Shown here: in pieces, positions 54,382 through 62,972 of the stretch
Position numbering within the stretch: position 1 is the first letter of the stretch
How the letters are laid out: each line of letters begins with the position of its first letter
Source: DATFLS01 sp964413425
Lineage (GTDB): Bacteria > Fidelibacterota > JAANXI01
Length of the DNA stretch: 64,000 nt
Direction: 5' to 3'
Assembly (NCBI GenBank): GCA_964413425.1
Contig: CAYPST010000010.1
Span: forward strand, 1-64,000
Program-made: the position numbers and the translations under genes
Notes under the pieces: model-generated
The model's database searches: none
Told to the model about the DNA's origin: nothing
The model's input: only the letters and a program-made list of their open reading frames with translations

Positions 54382-55956
54382 TTATTTAAGTTCAAATCTC
54401 TCCCTGGGTAACAGACCGGGACACTCAGCAAGTAGTTTGTTTAACACTTCCGGTTCAATTGGTTGTCCGGGTTGTGCCATAATTTCTTGAAGACGATCCT
54501 GTGCTTTGATTAGCACCTGATCTTCCATTTCGTCAGTTTCGAACGGATACGGTGAGGAGACCAATCCCTTCCTCCGGGCTTTGCGGAAAGATCGTGCGAA
54601 CAGTTTGGTGGGAGAATCGACCGTGCGTCGAATCCCCTGAACAGCGGTATCGACCTCCTCTTTTCCAAAGATGGGCTGGCGCAGAATTTCCCGGATAATC
54701 CCGAGGTGGGCATCGTCAAGTACTGCCTGTAAAGGCGAAAAGGTGTTCGTTTTTTCCAGCAGGCCAATCGCATAGTGGATATATTGTGCGCCTGCTGCCG
54801 CCACTTCCAGCTGGGAAAAGAGTTTTTCGACAGTGGCCTGTACTCCGGGCACCTTTGCATCACCGACCCCGGCAGAGGAATAGCAGGGAATACCATAATG
54901 GCGGGCCATTTGAATACAATCGACATTATAGTGGATAAATTCCGGTGCGCCGTAGAAATCATGCAGGGTGTCCTGACGGGCGCGCACCGGCACAGCGCCA
55001 TATAACACCGGGGTCCCGGGATTGGTAAGCTGCGTCAACGCGATCCCTGCCAGCAGTTCGGCATTAATCAGAGACACCATCCCTTCTTCCTGGACGGGTG
55101 CTGTTGAGCCGCCCTGGGGCGAGCTGGAGATCGCCACCGGAATACCTTGTTCAGCGATCCGAATTAATTTTTCCGTGGTATCATCCACCATCTGCAACGG
55201 GCTCTTTATCACACAGGTGATAAAAGATATAATCGGATTCTGGCGAAGTGCTTCTTCGCCCCCGGCGATACGTTCGGCTAACTGTATGACCGTATCCAGA
55301 GATCGGAGATCTTCCAGGCCGGCCTGGACATGTTTGGTCATGTACATTAACGCCGCCATGAACATATTGACATCTTTGTTTTCCGGCGTGATGTCCGGGT
55401 CCTGGATATTGACATTCCGGATGAAGAAATCCACATGATCTAACGCATTGCACAATTTTGCAGATTGACAGAGATGCAGCAGTGAGCCTCGTTCCCTGTG
55501 AAAAGCGACACCTTGCTTCTCAATGGACGGCGCATCCTTTTTCACATAAGTCGTTAACTCGGATTGGAGTATGTGATTGGTTTCCGCGCCGGTCCCGAAA
55601 TACACCATCGGTTCCGCAGCATTGAGTTGTAAGGTGTTGTCCGGGTTCCGGGCACCGAGCATCACTTCGGTGGGAACCGTCTCCAGTATCCGGGTGATCA
55701 CCTCTTCCGGGAAACGAATATTCCAGATCGTTTGATGGGTGCTTTCCTCCCGGACATCGCATCCCGCATTCCCATAGATTTCCGCAGCATGAGCGTTGTG
55801 GCACACAATCCCGGGATCCGCCAGAATATCCAGCGAGGCCTCATGCAGCATTTGCACCTGATCCTCGTCGATGCGCACCCGCGGCTGAACCAGGGTACCG
55901 GGCCTGACTTTCCGTTCGCTCATGCTTTCCGGGGATGAGGTCACTTTACCTGACAT
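54382..55956 (-). CDS. MttB-superfamily methyltransferase 2
   Basis: 524 residues, the longest of the three, with an extra ~25 residues at the N-terminus. Landmarks are VYFGTGAETNHILQ, LLHLCQSAKLCNALDHVDFF, AISSSPQGGSTAPVQ and IPCYSSAGVGDAKVPGVQ. No in-frame UAG; stop is TAA. It differs clearly from copies 1 and 3, so it may take a different methylated amine. The ATG at 55956 has only a very close AGGAA; ATG 55923 is an alternative. It is flanked by two motif-bearing gaps. Confidence 0.9.
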   Translation of the reverse strand: MSGKVTSSPESMSERKVRPGTLVQPRVRIDEDQVQMLHEASLDILADPGIVCHNAHAAEIYGNAGCDVREESTHQTIWNIRFPEEVITRILETVPTEVMLGARNPDNTLQLNAAEPMVYFGTGAETNHILQSELTTYVKKDAPSIEKQGVAFHRERGSLLHLCQSAKLCNALDHVDFFIRNVNIQDPDITPENKDVNMFMAALMYMTKHVQAGLEDLRSLDTVIQLAERIAGGEEALRQNPIISFITCVIKSPLQMVDDTTEKLIRIAEQGIPVAISSSPQGGSTAPVQEEGMVSLINAELLAGIALTQLTNPGTPVLYGAVPVRARQDTLHDFYGAPEFIHYNVDCIQMARHYGIPCYSSAGVGDAKVPGVQATVEKLFSQLEVAAAGAQYIHYAIGLLEKTNTFSPLQAVLDDAHLGIIREILRQPIFGKEEVDTAVQGIRRTVDSPTKLFARSFRKARRKGLVSSPYPFETDEMEDQVLIKAQDRLQEIMAQPGQPIEPEVLNKLLAECPGLLPRERFELK

Positions 55957-56026
55957 TTCCTATTGTTCCGGCACGTTTTATAACGGCAACTGAGTTTGCT
56001 TCCCGGGCAGAGAGAGGGAAGGGCAT

Positions 56027-56049
56027 CCCTCTCCTTCCGAAGGAGAGGG
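56027..56049. repeat. 23-bp near-perfect palindrome (CCCTCTCCTTC-C-GAAGGAGAGGG)
   Basis: An 11-bp perfect inverted repeat with a single-base centre, in the 257-bp gap between MttB-like gene 2 and the MtgA-like gene. REP-like; a similar C/T-rich palindrome lies inside element B (CCCCCTTTCTCT / AGAGAAAGGGGG). The same gap also has AATTCGTGTCAATCCGTGTTAATTA at 56165-56190. Confidence 0.6.
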
Positions 56050-56213
56050 AAAGAGGGAGGTTATTGTCTCCCGCTGCTAGTTCCTCCCTTATCGCCACAA
56101 CGTGAGCGCTCTCGTCTGGCACCTTTGGAATGCACTGAATTATCTTAAAAGCCATCTTTAGTAATTCGTGTCAATCCGTGTTAATTAGTGGTTCCATTCC
56201 TTGTCTACTTACG

Positions 56214-57026
56214 TTACTGCGTAAATAACCCCTGTCTCTCCGCCCGGGAATAATGCCGGCAGTATCGATCTTGTCCGGCGAACAGTTCCCCCAGCAGTAT
56301 GGCTCTTTGAATCTCCGGATCCGTAGGATCACAAATGGCCGAATCGAGTCCGTGTGGGATGGCGTTGAGAAGAAACGCGGCATTCAGCACGGTTCGGGAT
56401 CGCAGCCCGAACGAGATGTTCGATACGCCAACCGTTATTCTTGAGTCCGGGAATTCACTTCTGAACCGATGCACGGCTTCCAGAGCAACCTTCCCGAACG
56501 TATGATCCGAGGAGAGAGGCATCGCCAGGGGATCAAACAGAATATTCTCTGCCGGTATGTCGAACTTTCCGGCCTCTTCGTGAATTGCCCGGCAATTCTC
56601 GATTTTCTCGTCTACTGTCTTGGGCATGGTTTCACCGCCCATGGCCAGTGCAATCATCGGCATGCCTTCCCGGGCAACCAGCGGTAAGAGTTCCTGTAAA
56701 ATCCGTTCCTCATTTTTAATGGAGTTCAGAAGCCAGCCCCGGTTTCCGTTAAGATACGCAGCCGCTTTTTGTATGATCTCCGGCTCTGCAGAATCGATGC
56801 TGAATGGTTTGTCCGTGCATTCCAGTGCAATGTCAATTAACCAGGACATGTCAGCGATTTCTTGCCGGGGATCCCCGCTGCCGGTGCCGGCATTCAGATC
56901 GATGTAATCAGCACCTGCTTCATCCTGTGAGGCGATCTGATCGCGTATGACCGCATCATCCCGATTCTTAATGGCCTCTGCAATGACAGTCCTTGTGGCG
57001 TTGACTTTTTCACCGATAACTAGCAT
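56214..57026 (-). CDS. Methylcorrinoid:tetrahydrofolate methyltransferase (MtgA/MtrH-like)
   Basis: 270 residues of a pterin-binding TIM barrel. It would transfer methyl from the corrinoid protein to THF. Characteristic are VIGEKVNATR at the start, DEAGADYIDLNAGTGSGDPRQEI (pterin-binding Asp/Asn), FSIDSAEPEII, the Asn in LLNSIKNEE and TVGVSNISFGLRSR. GAGGGG lies just before the ATG and overlaps the end of MttB-like gene 3 (7-bp gap). Methyl-THF produced here would enter one-carbon or acetyl-CoA metabolism. Confidence 0.92.
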   Translation of the reverse strand: MLVIGEKVNATRTVIAEAIKNRDDAVIRDQIASQDEAGADYIDLNAGTGSGDPRQEIADMSWLIDIALECTDKPFSIDSAEPEIIQKAAAYLNGNRGWLLNSIKNEERILQELLPLVAREGMPMIALAMGGETMPKTVDEKIENCRAIHEEAGKFDIPAENILFDPLAMPLSSDHTFGKVALEAVHRFRSEFPDSRITVGVSNISFGLRSRTVLNAAFLLNAIPHGLDSAICDPTDPEIQRAILLGELFAGQDRYCRHYSRAERQGLFTQ

Positions 57027-57033
57027 AATCCCC

Positions 57034-58533
57034 TCAATCTGTACTTACAGGTTCATTCTGAAACAAATCTGCTTGAATATTTGGGAATGAGCCCCTGAAC
57101 TGTTCAAGAGTATCCTCTTCAACATACAGGGTGGGGTCTTCCGCGAGGAACTGCTCCACACATTCATGAGCCTCTTCTGCGGTGGTTCTGCCGCCATTGG
57201 TTATCCAGGTTTCCCGCTTGTCCCGGTTGGTCAGGGCGGGCGTATAGTGTTCCTCGTGCATATAAGTCCGGGTATGGCGCCCCGCGACGAAATTCCCGCC
57301 GGGACCGACCTCTTTGATCGTCTCAAAGGCGAGTGTATCAGCGTTCACCTCAATACCTTGCAACACCCGCATGACCATTCCCAGGATTTCATTGTCGATG
57401 ATTAATTTCTCTTTACTGACCGTGGTTGCGAACTCCATTAATCCGGCGGCATCGTGGATAAAATCTCCGCCCGCCATAGCGACCAGAAGATTGTTTATCG
57501 CGGACTCGTACCCGCTTTGCGCATCCAGAGTTTTGGAGTCGCTAATCCCGGCGGTCGAGTAGTAGGGAAAGCCATAGAAGCGGGCCAGCTGGGCACTGGC
57601 GGCGTTCAGCATGCCGCTTTCCACCGGTCCGCCCAGGTAGCTGAGATCCTGCATATTTACCGAAGAGGCCACACTCCCATAGATGGCGGGAGCGCCCGGA
57701 TCGGCCAGCTGGGTCAGCATGATATGTATAAGTCCGTCGCAATTTTGCATCACCAGCGTCCCTGCCAGGGTAATAGGCGCCGTGGCTCCGCTGAGCGGCT
57801 CCACCGGCACTGCCACCGGAATGCCTTTGCGGGCCAGTTGAATGATAAATTTGCCGTACTTGCTATCCAATCGCAGAGGACTGATACCACAGGCGATTAT
57901 AGAAATAAATGGCCTTTCCCGAAGCCCTTCCGGGCTCCCGGCAAGTTTTTCAGCCATCCTGATGACATCATTGACGCCCTGTTGAGTGTATATTCCGCCC
58001 ATCACGTGTTTGGACGTATACATCATGCCGGTGAGGAACCGGTGCACATCCACGTCTTCCACCGGCAGTTCAGTGGGGTAGGTGGGGAGCAGCATTACAT
58101 GGATGTTATCCAGCTGATCAACCAGCCGGACAATATCCACGAGATCCTGTAAAGTGGCGGGACGATTGGTGTCTTCTCCGTGATCCAGGATGTTCATTGC
58201 AGTGCCGCCGGTGCCAAAATAGACATTGCCTGCACCCAGCTGCACGTCCTGATCCGGTTGCCTGCCACAGAGCGTAACCTGCCGCGGCACCGACGAAATA
58301 ACATCCATCACCTGGGATTCGTTCAGGCGAACGATGTCTTCCCTGGTATCGATTTCCGCGCCGATTTCGTCGAATAAGGCGAGTGCTTCCGGTTCCGTGA
58401 CTTCGAATCCCACTTCTTCCAGGACCCGCATACTGGTATTGTGAATTTGCTGAATATCCTCTGAACTCAGTGGTTCATACAGCCGGCTCTGTTGGTCGAG
58501 TTCCTGTTCAAGTGTGCGAATAATGTCAATCAT
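57034..58533 (-). CDS. MttB-superfamily methyltransferase 3
   Basis: 499 residues. Landmarks are VYFGTGGTAMNILDHGEDTN, TLQDLVDIVRLVDQLDNIHV, AVPVEPLSGATAPIT and FPYYSTAGISDSKTLDAQ. No UAG inside; stop TGA. Gaps of 6 and 7 bp join it to the activation-domain gene upstream and the MtgA-like gene downstream, so these three are tightly coupled and are probably the operon's core. The methyl donor is not identifiable without comparison to characterised MtgB, MtpB or MtcB. Confidence 0.9.
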   Translation of the reverse strand: MIDIIRTLEQELDQQSRLYEPLSSEDIQQIHNTSMRVLEEVGFEVTEPEALALFDEIGAEIDTREDIVRLNESQVMDVISSVPRQVTLCGRQPDQDVQLGAGNVYFGTGGTAMNILDHGEDTNRPATLQDLVDIVRLVDQLDNIHVMLLPTYPTELPVEDVDVHRFLTGMMYTSKHVMGGIYTQQGVNDVIRMAEKLAGSPEGLRERPFISIIACGISPLRLDSKYGKFIIQLARKGIPVAVPVEPLSGATAPITLAGTLVMQNCDGLIHIMLTQLADPGAPAIYGSVASSVNMQDLSYLGGPVESGMLNAASAQLARFYGFPYYSTAGISDSKTLDAQSGYESAINNLLVAMAGGDFIHDAAGLMEFATTVSKEKLIIDNEILGMVMRVLQGIEVNADTLAFETIKEVGPGGNFVAGRHTRTYMHEEHYTPALTNRDKRETWITNGGRTTAEEAHECVEQFLAEDPTLYVEEDTLEQFRGSFPNIQADLFQNEPVSTD

Positions 58534-58539
58534 AGTTCT

Positions 58540-59217
58540 TCACGCAGCCTCTCTTCGATATGGACAGGTATTCTTTTTACAGGTTCTGCAAGCATTTCTG
58601 GTTAATTGTATGCCCTCCTTCCCTCCGATTCCCATGAGCCCGGAGATCGTTTTCCTCGGAGACATCAATGCGGTGTCAAGCAGGCGCACTCCGATCCGGT
58701 CCGAGGGAAGCAGAGCAAACAGTTTTTCCTGTTCTCCTATCGGCCAGTCACAATAACCCGGACTATAGCGGAAAGTTGTTGTTTCTTCAGGTTCCAGGGT
58801 TTGTTCAATACGGTTTTGAATAGACTGTGCTGTTGTTTCCGCAGCCACCGAAGCAGCCGCATCCAGAATAAATCCATAATGCGGCTTACGCTCCATTGTC
58901 TCCCGGATCCTTTGATCGACATCCTCACCCAGGGTCAGCAGGAAAACCACCGTCCTGTCGCAGGTAGACAACACTTCCGCAAGCATAGGGCTCTCCAGAG
59001 GGACATCTCCTTCCAGAATCACCGTGTTCTCTTCAATATGATGGGAAATGATCCGCTCGATTGCCCGGGGATGCGCCAATTCACAGATCTCCTGCTCGGC
59101 GTGCTGCATTTCTGTTGCCACCCGAGCTGACAGGGCATGGACATTTCTTTTCCCTAACCTTCGACACAGATCTCGCCCGGAAATTTTGACCGGAATTTTC
59201 ATATAATCCAAAACCAT
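58540..59217 (-). CDS. Stand-alone MetH-activation-domain-like protein
   Basis: 225 residues related to the SAM-binding activation domain of cobalamin-dependent methionine synthase. The region about 150-205 has FRYSPGYCDWPI (the SAM-binding R-x-x-P-G-Y-like motif) and TALMSPRKTISGLMGIGG. Family knowledge suggests it helps return inactive Co(II) corrinoid to the methylated state using SAM. The C-terminus CRTCKKNTCPYR has clustered cysteines not seen in the MetH domain. First gene of the minus-strand cluster, starting 642 bp from the divergent reactivator gene. Confidence 0.87.
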   Translation of the reverse strand: MVLDYMKIPVKISGRDLCRRLGKRNVHALSARVATEMQHAEQEICELAHPRAIERIISHHIEENTVILEGDVPLESPMLAEVLSTCDRTVVFLLTLGEDVDQRIRETMERKPHYGFILDAAASVAAETTAQSIQNRIEQTLEPEETTTFRYSPGYCDWPIGEQEKLFALLPSDRIGVRLLDTALMSPRKTISGLMGIGGKEGIQLTRNACRTCKKNTCPYRREAA

Positions 59218-59859
59218 TTTTATCTTCTCATGACCTGTTAACTAATTCTCGAACCCATAATTTCAATCTCACTAAACCTGCATGTTATGAACATGGAACA
59301 GATAACAGTATGATAACGCTTTCTGGCCAAACTTTTATCCACTCCCGTGTCAGCCATATTGTAATGGCTGACAGACAGTTCTGGTACTGAACCGAAAAAC
59401 ATTTTCTTTTATCTCTCCATGCTCATACCTAAACCTCTATCACTCCTTCTATTATAAATTCACTTTTGTATGCACTTCTATATTGTTTTCAAACCAGGTA
59501 TAGAATTATGCATGCTGCCTACGGTCAGGGGATGTAATGGTGGAAAGGAAGGAAGATGCCTTCTAATCAGGCAGGCTGTATTAATCCAACTATTTAGGGT
59601 AGGTTTCGAATATTTCATGAGTCGGTGTACTTATTTTTCAATTGAAAGCGATGCATGCGCTCAGCATCAAGTCATATAAATCTTTATACATCTGTTTTTC
59701 TCATTGCCTTTTCAACTGCGATTCTGTTCCGGATTCGCTTTCCCTCGATACCTCTCTTATTCCAAAGTTTCTCATAAGTGTTATAGTTTAGGAAGATGAA
59801 ATGATAACTTCTACCATTAATCTTAATTGCTTATACACTAGAATTCATTAAAATAGAAT
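59218..59859. other. 642-bp divergent control region
   Basis: It separates the minus-strand methyltransferase operon from the plus-strand reactivator gene and must carry both promoters. No cobalamin-riboswitch box (GCCACTG) or ORF is visible. The perfect inverted repeat at 59348-59373 is its clearest feature. The stretch 59470-59679 is open but has no coding support. Confidence 0.6.
59348..59373. promoter_or_regulatory. Perfect 10-bp inverted repeat, candidate operator
   Basis: TGTCAGCCAT - ATTGTA - ATGGCTGACA, with ten paired bases on each side of a 6-nt centre. It is about 130 bp upstream of the minus-strand operon and 490 bp from the plus-strand gene. No T-run follows on either strand, so it looks more like a protein-binding site than a terminator. 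No regulator gene is adjacent. Confidence 0.5.
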
Positions 59860-61353
59860 ATGTCCGAAAAAGTAAACATCCGCCTGGAACCCGCAGGAAA
59901 AGAATTCCAGGTCAGTTCCGGCACCCGGCTGATGGATGTGGTGCACCAGTACGGCGTGGAATTTCCCTGCGGCGGAAAAGGTACCTGCGGGGGATGTAAA
60001 GTCAGACTACTCACCGGCGATATCCATCTCACCCCTGACCACAGGGAAGCATTGCAGGAGATCGGACTCACTGAAGAGTGGCGATTAGCATGTCTCAGTT
60101 CCGTCGAAAGTGATGTGGTGCTGGAAGTGGATCAATGGGAGCATATCATCCTGGCAGACAATACCACCTTCGAGTTCCTTCCGCGTGAAGGGTACGGCAT
60201 TGCGGTGGATCTGGGCACCACAACCATCGTTTCACAACTGGTGGATCTGTCCGACGGGAATGTGATCAGCGTTCAGAGAGCCTTAAATCCCCAATCGCGG
60301 TATGGGACGGATATTATGTCGAGGATAGAGTTTGGTATACGATCACAGGAGAACGAGGAATTACTTACCGCCCTCTCCAGAGAGGTTGTCGGACAGCAGA
60401 TAGAGGATTTGTTGCAGCAATCGGATGGGACGGTTTCCACCATCGTCATTGTCGGAAACACGGTCATGCATCATACCTTCTCCGGCATTGACCTGAAGCC
60501 GCTTTCCGCGTATCCTTTTCACTCTGCCGACAGTGGAGCCCAAACCTTTCATCCCTTCGACCTTGAGCTCGACCTTCCCGGTGAGCCGCGTATCACATTC
60601 CTCCCCTGTATCGGCGGATTTGTGGGCAGCGATATCCTGGCAGGGATTATGGCAGCCAGGATGCATCGCAGTGACGAATGGATCGCCTTAATAGATTTAG
60701 GCACCAATGGTGAAATCGCCATCGGGAGTAAAGAACGGATCCTCTGTGCTTCGACGGCAGCAGGGCCCGCGTTTGAAGGCATGAATATCTCCATGGGAAT
60801 GAGTGCGACCACCGGAGCCATATCTTCGGTATCTGTGGAGGAGGGGAAACTGCGATGTCATGTGATCGGAGATGAGCGGCCCAGGGGAATCTGCGGGAGT
60901 GGATTAATTGATGCCGTTGCTGTGCTGTTACAGGAGGGAAGAATCAATAATCGGGGACGATTTACCGGTTCTTCCGATACCATCGAATTGCTTTCGCCGG
61001 TATATCTCAGCCGAAGAGATATCGGGGAATTTCAGCTGGCGAAGGGCGCCATTGCCACCGGAATGCAAATATTAATGGATCAACTCGGACCGGATCATGT
61101 GGATCTTCGGCAAGTCTATATTGCCGGAGCCTTTGGTCATTATCTCAATCCGCACAATATCCGGCAAATCGGCATGCTGCAGCACGACCCGGATAAGATA
61201 CAGAAGCTGGGGAACAGTGCATTGATCGGGGCAAAGATGTCTCTGTTTCAGGAATTTGATACCATCAATGAGATATTAGAAAAAACCGAGCACATCTCAC
61301 TGGAATCCGAACCGGACTTTCAACATATTTTTACTGAAAAAATGCTGTTCTAA
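59860..61353 (+). CDS. Corrinoid reactivator: [2Fe-2S] ferredoxin domain + ASKHA (DUF4445-type)
   Basis: 497 residues. It reduces Co(II) corrinoid to Co(I) at the cost of ATP (RACo/RamA-like functional class). The N-terminal [2Fe-2S] domain (about 1-90) has FPCGGKGTCGGCKVRLL and the last Cys in RLACLSS. The ASKHA ATPase domain has YGIAVDLGTTTIVSQL, FLPCIGGFVGSDILAG, ALIDLGTNGEIAIGS and GICGSGLIDAVA. It is shorter than the ~600-residue RACo. Divergently transcribed from the methyltransferase operon. The ribosome site is weak. Confidence 0.92.
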   Translation: MSEKVNIRLEPAGKEFQVSSGTRLMDVVHQYGVEFPCGGKGTCGGCKVRLLTGDIHLTPDHREALQEIGLTEEWRLACLSSVESDVVLEVDQWEHIILADNTTFEFLPREGYGIAVDLGTTTIVSQLVDLSDGNVISVQRALNPQSRYGTDIMSRIEFGIRSQENEELLTALSREVVGQQIEDLLQQSDGTVSTIVIVGNTVMHHTFSGIDLKPLSAYPFHSADSGAQTFHPFDLELDLPGEPRITFLPCIGGFVGSDILAGIMAARMHRSDEWIALIDLGTNGEIAIGSKERILCASTAAGPAFEGMNISMGMSATTGAISSVSVEEGKLRCHVIGDERPRGICGSGLIDAVAVLLQEGRINNRGRFTGSSDTIELLSPVYLSRRDIGEFQLAKGAIATGMQILMDQLGPDHVDLRQVYIAGAFGHYLNPHNIRQIGMLQHDPDKIQKLGNSALIGAKMSLFQEFDTINEILEKTEHISLESEPDFQHIFTEKMLF

Positions 61354-61561
61354 TCAGGAGGAAAACAGCAAAAAGCTGTTTGGCCGCTATTCCGGGATAT
61401 GCCTGCCCAGCTCCTGCAAAGCCAGATGTGCTTCCCCGGTATTGTATCACAGGAACACATTGCAGGACTGACGCGATTGCCTTCCGTACTTTCGGGGTTC
61501 ATTCTGGAAACAGCTTCAGCGCAAGGTCAGATTGATACAGGTACAGGCTGCGGTATCCCGG

Positions 61562-61858
61562 TCACGTTTGCCGGGTGAGTCGCTGCCTGGGGCGCCGGCG
61601 TTCCGAGTCCTGCAGAATGTGATATGTCTTCGGTTCCGTGGAGTGCAGCAGATAGGGAAGAGTATAGCCATGTTGCCTGCAGAGTGTGGACATTTCGGCA
61701 AATGAAGATTCTTTGCGCAGATGAGTGACAGTCCGGGACCGGCTGTGGAAGACGCGAACCGTACGGTCATGTACACTGATGACAAACTGGCCCAGAGAGA
61801 ATTCCCCGCCCGCAATCAATCTGTCCCACACTGTTTCCTCAATTGTAGTGGTATCCAT
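61562..61858 (-). CDS. Small cytoplasmic protein, 98 aa, unknown
   Basis: It begins MDTTTIEETVWDRLIAGG and ends in a very basic RRRPRQRLTRQT tail. AAGGATAAGGTG precedes the ATG. It lies 84 bp downstream of another small minus-strand gene, so the two may be an operon. No family recognised. The 61354-61561 stretch between it and the reactivator is non-coding and has a small AAACAGC/GCTGTTT hairpin at 61363-61381. Confidence 0.55.
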   Translation of the reverse strand: MDTTTIEETVWDRLIAGGEFSLGQFVISVHDRTVRVFHSRSRTVTHLRKESSFAEMSTLCRQHGYTLPYLLHSTEPKTYHILQDSERRRPRQRLTRQT

Positions 61859-61941
61859 GGTACACCTTATCCTTTCGGGTCCACTGTTTATTTTTCACCG
61901 GGCATATCTGCCGCATCGACAACAGGCGTGTATTCGGAGTT

Positions 61942-62163
61942 CTAAAGTACGGGCTCGGTCTCAGGATGTTGAAGGGAAGAGATTCGGACATTCAGAGTCG
62001 TTCCGCACTCCCGGTGGTTGAACAATAAAAACGCCAGGAGCGGATCTTCAAAATGCGGCTGGTAGCCAATGAATACAATGTTCGGATCATCGAGAAATTC
62101 CGATTGAAAATCCCATATTCTGCCACAGTTTGTACAAATCTTGAAGGGGATGGTATCGTCCAT
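61942..62163 (-). CDS. Small zinc-ribbon-like protein, 73 aa
   Basis: MDDTIPFKICTNCGRIW carries a CxxC, and a later FNHRECGTTL supplies His and Cys, so a single metal site is plausible. Strong AAGGGGG 7 bp before the ATG supports expression. Family unknown; related small proteins are often regulators or adaptor proteins, which is only a guess. Confidence 0.6.
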   Translation of the reverse strand: MDDTIPFKICTNCGRIWDFQSEFLDDPNIVFIGYQPHFEDPLLAFLLFNHRECGTTLNVRISSLQHPETEPVL

Positions 62164-62374
62164 GATGTATCCCCCTTTGCATCTATTTGCATAACGATGT
62201 AAAAATATGCAAAATTAGGGCCAAACCGGTTTATTATATAAAACATCCTAGTAATTGTATTATTAAGGGAAAATTTTTCCGCACCCGGAAATTTTTTCCT
62301 GGTGAATTATTTCGAAAATCCACGGAGAAATGAAGAATATTTAACTATATGCAGGATATTTTAAAATGATTTAC

Positions 62375-62540
62375 ATGACTATTAAGTCAGTTCAGGAAAG
62401 CAATGGTATTGGCAACCTGTATGGTAGAGCGGTTGTCCCGTATCGGGGCATGCTCGTTGTTTCTGTGTCAATCTGCCTCGAAGAGATCCCGTCGGGATGT
62501 GCTATTTTTTATGAATTATCCAGGTTAGCTTAATAGCCAT
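62375..62540 (+). repeat. Dispersed element B, short copy
   Basis: 166 bp between ATGACTATTAAGTCAGTTCAGG and the inverted TTAGCTTAATAGCCAT. The interior (GCATGCTCG..TTCTGTGTCAATCTGCCTCGAAGAGATCCCG) is shorter than in other copies and partly replaced by the dispersed GTGTCAATC motif. It is 34 bp upstream of an element A copy. Confidence 0.6.
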
Positions 62541-62574
62541 ATTCTTTCTTTACCCTGAAGAATCATCTAGGGAT

Positions 62575-62766
62575 TGAGTCTATTTAGAAAACGCCTCGCC
62601 CCGAAGGGGTGCCTTCGGCACAGAGATCCTGTGACGACGGGACAAAGAAATTACAACATACATCTGTCCAAATAGCGGAATACATTTTGCAGATATTTTG
62701 TATACATAATACCTATACGTCAGGTTCAGCATCTTGTATCAGGCCCATGATCTCTAAACACTCTCA
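62575..62766 (+). repeat. MITE-like element A, copy 4 (most complete short form)
   Basis: 192 bp from TGAGTCTATTTAGAAAACG to CTCTAAACACTCTCA. The possible target copy GGGA lies on both sides (62570-62573 and 62767-62770). The interior is CGCCTCGCCCCGAAGGGGTGCC, GGGACAAAGAAATTACAACATACATCTGTCC, then GTATACATAATACCTATACGTCAGGTTCAG. Good reference copy for the family. Confidence 0.78.
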
Positions 62767-62972
62767 GGGAATAACATACAAGGGAATTCTTTGAGACGTT
62801 TTTGAGACAGACCCAGTTATAGGTTTATTTGCGGATGGCAGGGCAGACCTCCCTCATTTCTCAATTCATCGACTGTAAGAACTAAATCTGTTTGATCCAC
62901 CCGAACTGCATGGCATCCGTTCCCGCCTCTTAGGCAATTTGCTGCAATTTACGGCTTAAGCGTTCGACATAT

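Noticed and set aside
51755..58533. Pyrrolysine-containing MttB genes
   Set aside because: All three frames are full length without an in-frame UAG, and no pyl genes are present in the window.
59218..59859. Cobalamin riboswitch upstream of the corrinoid operon
   Set aside because: No B12-box or matching stem arrangement could be seen in the region on either strand.
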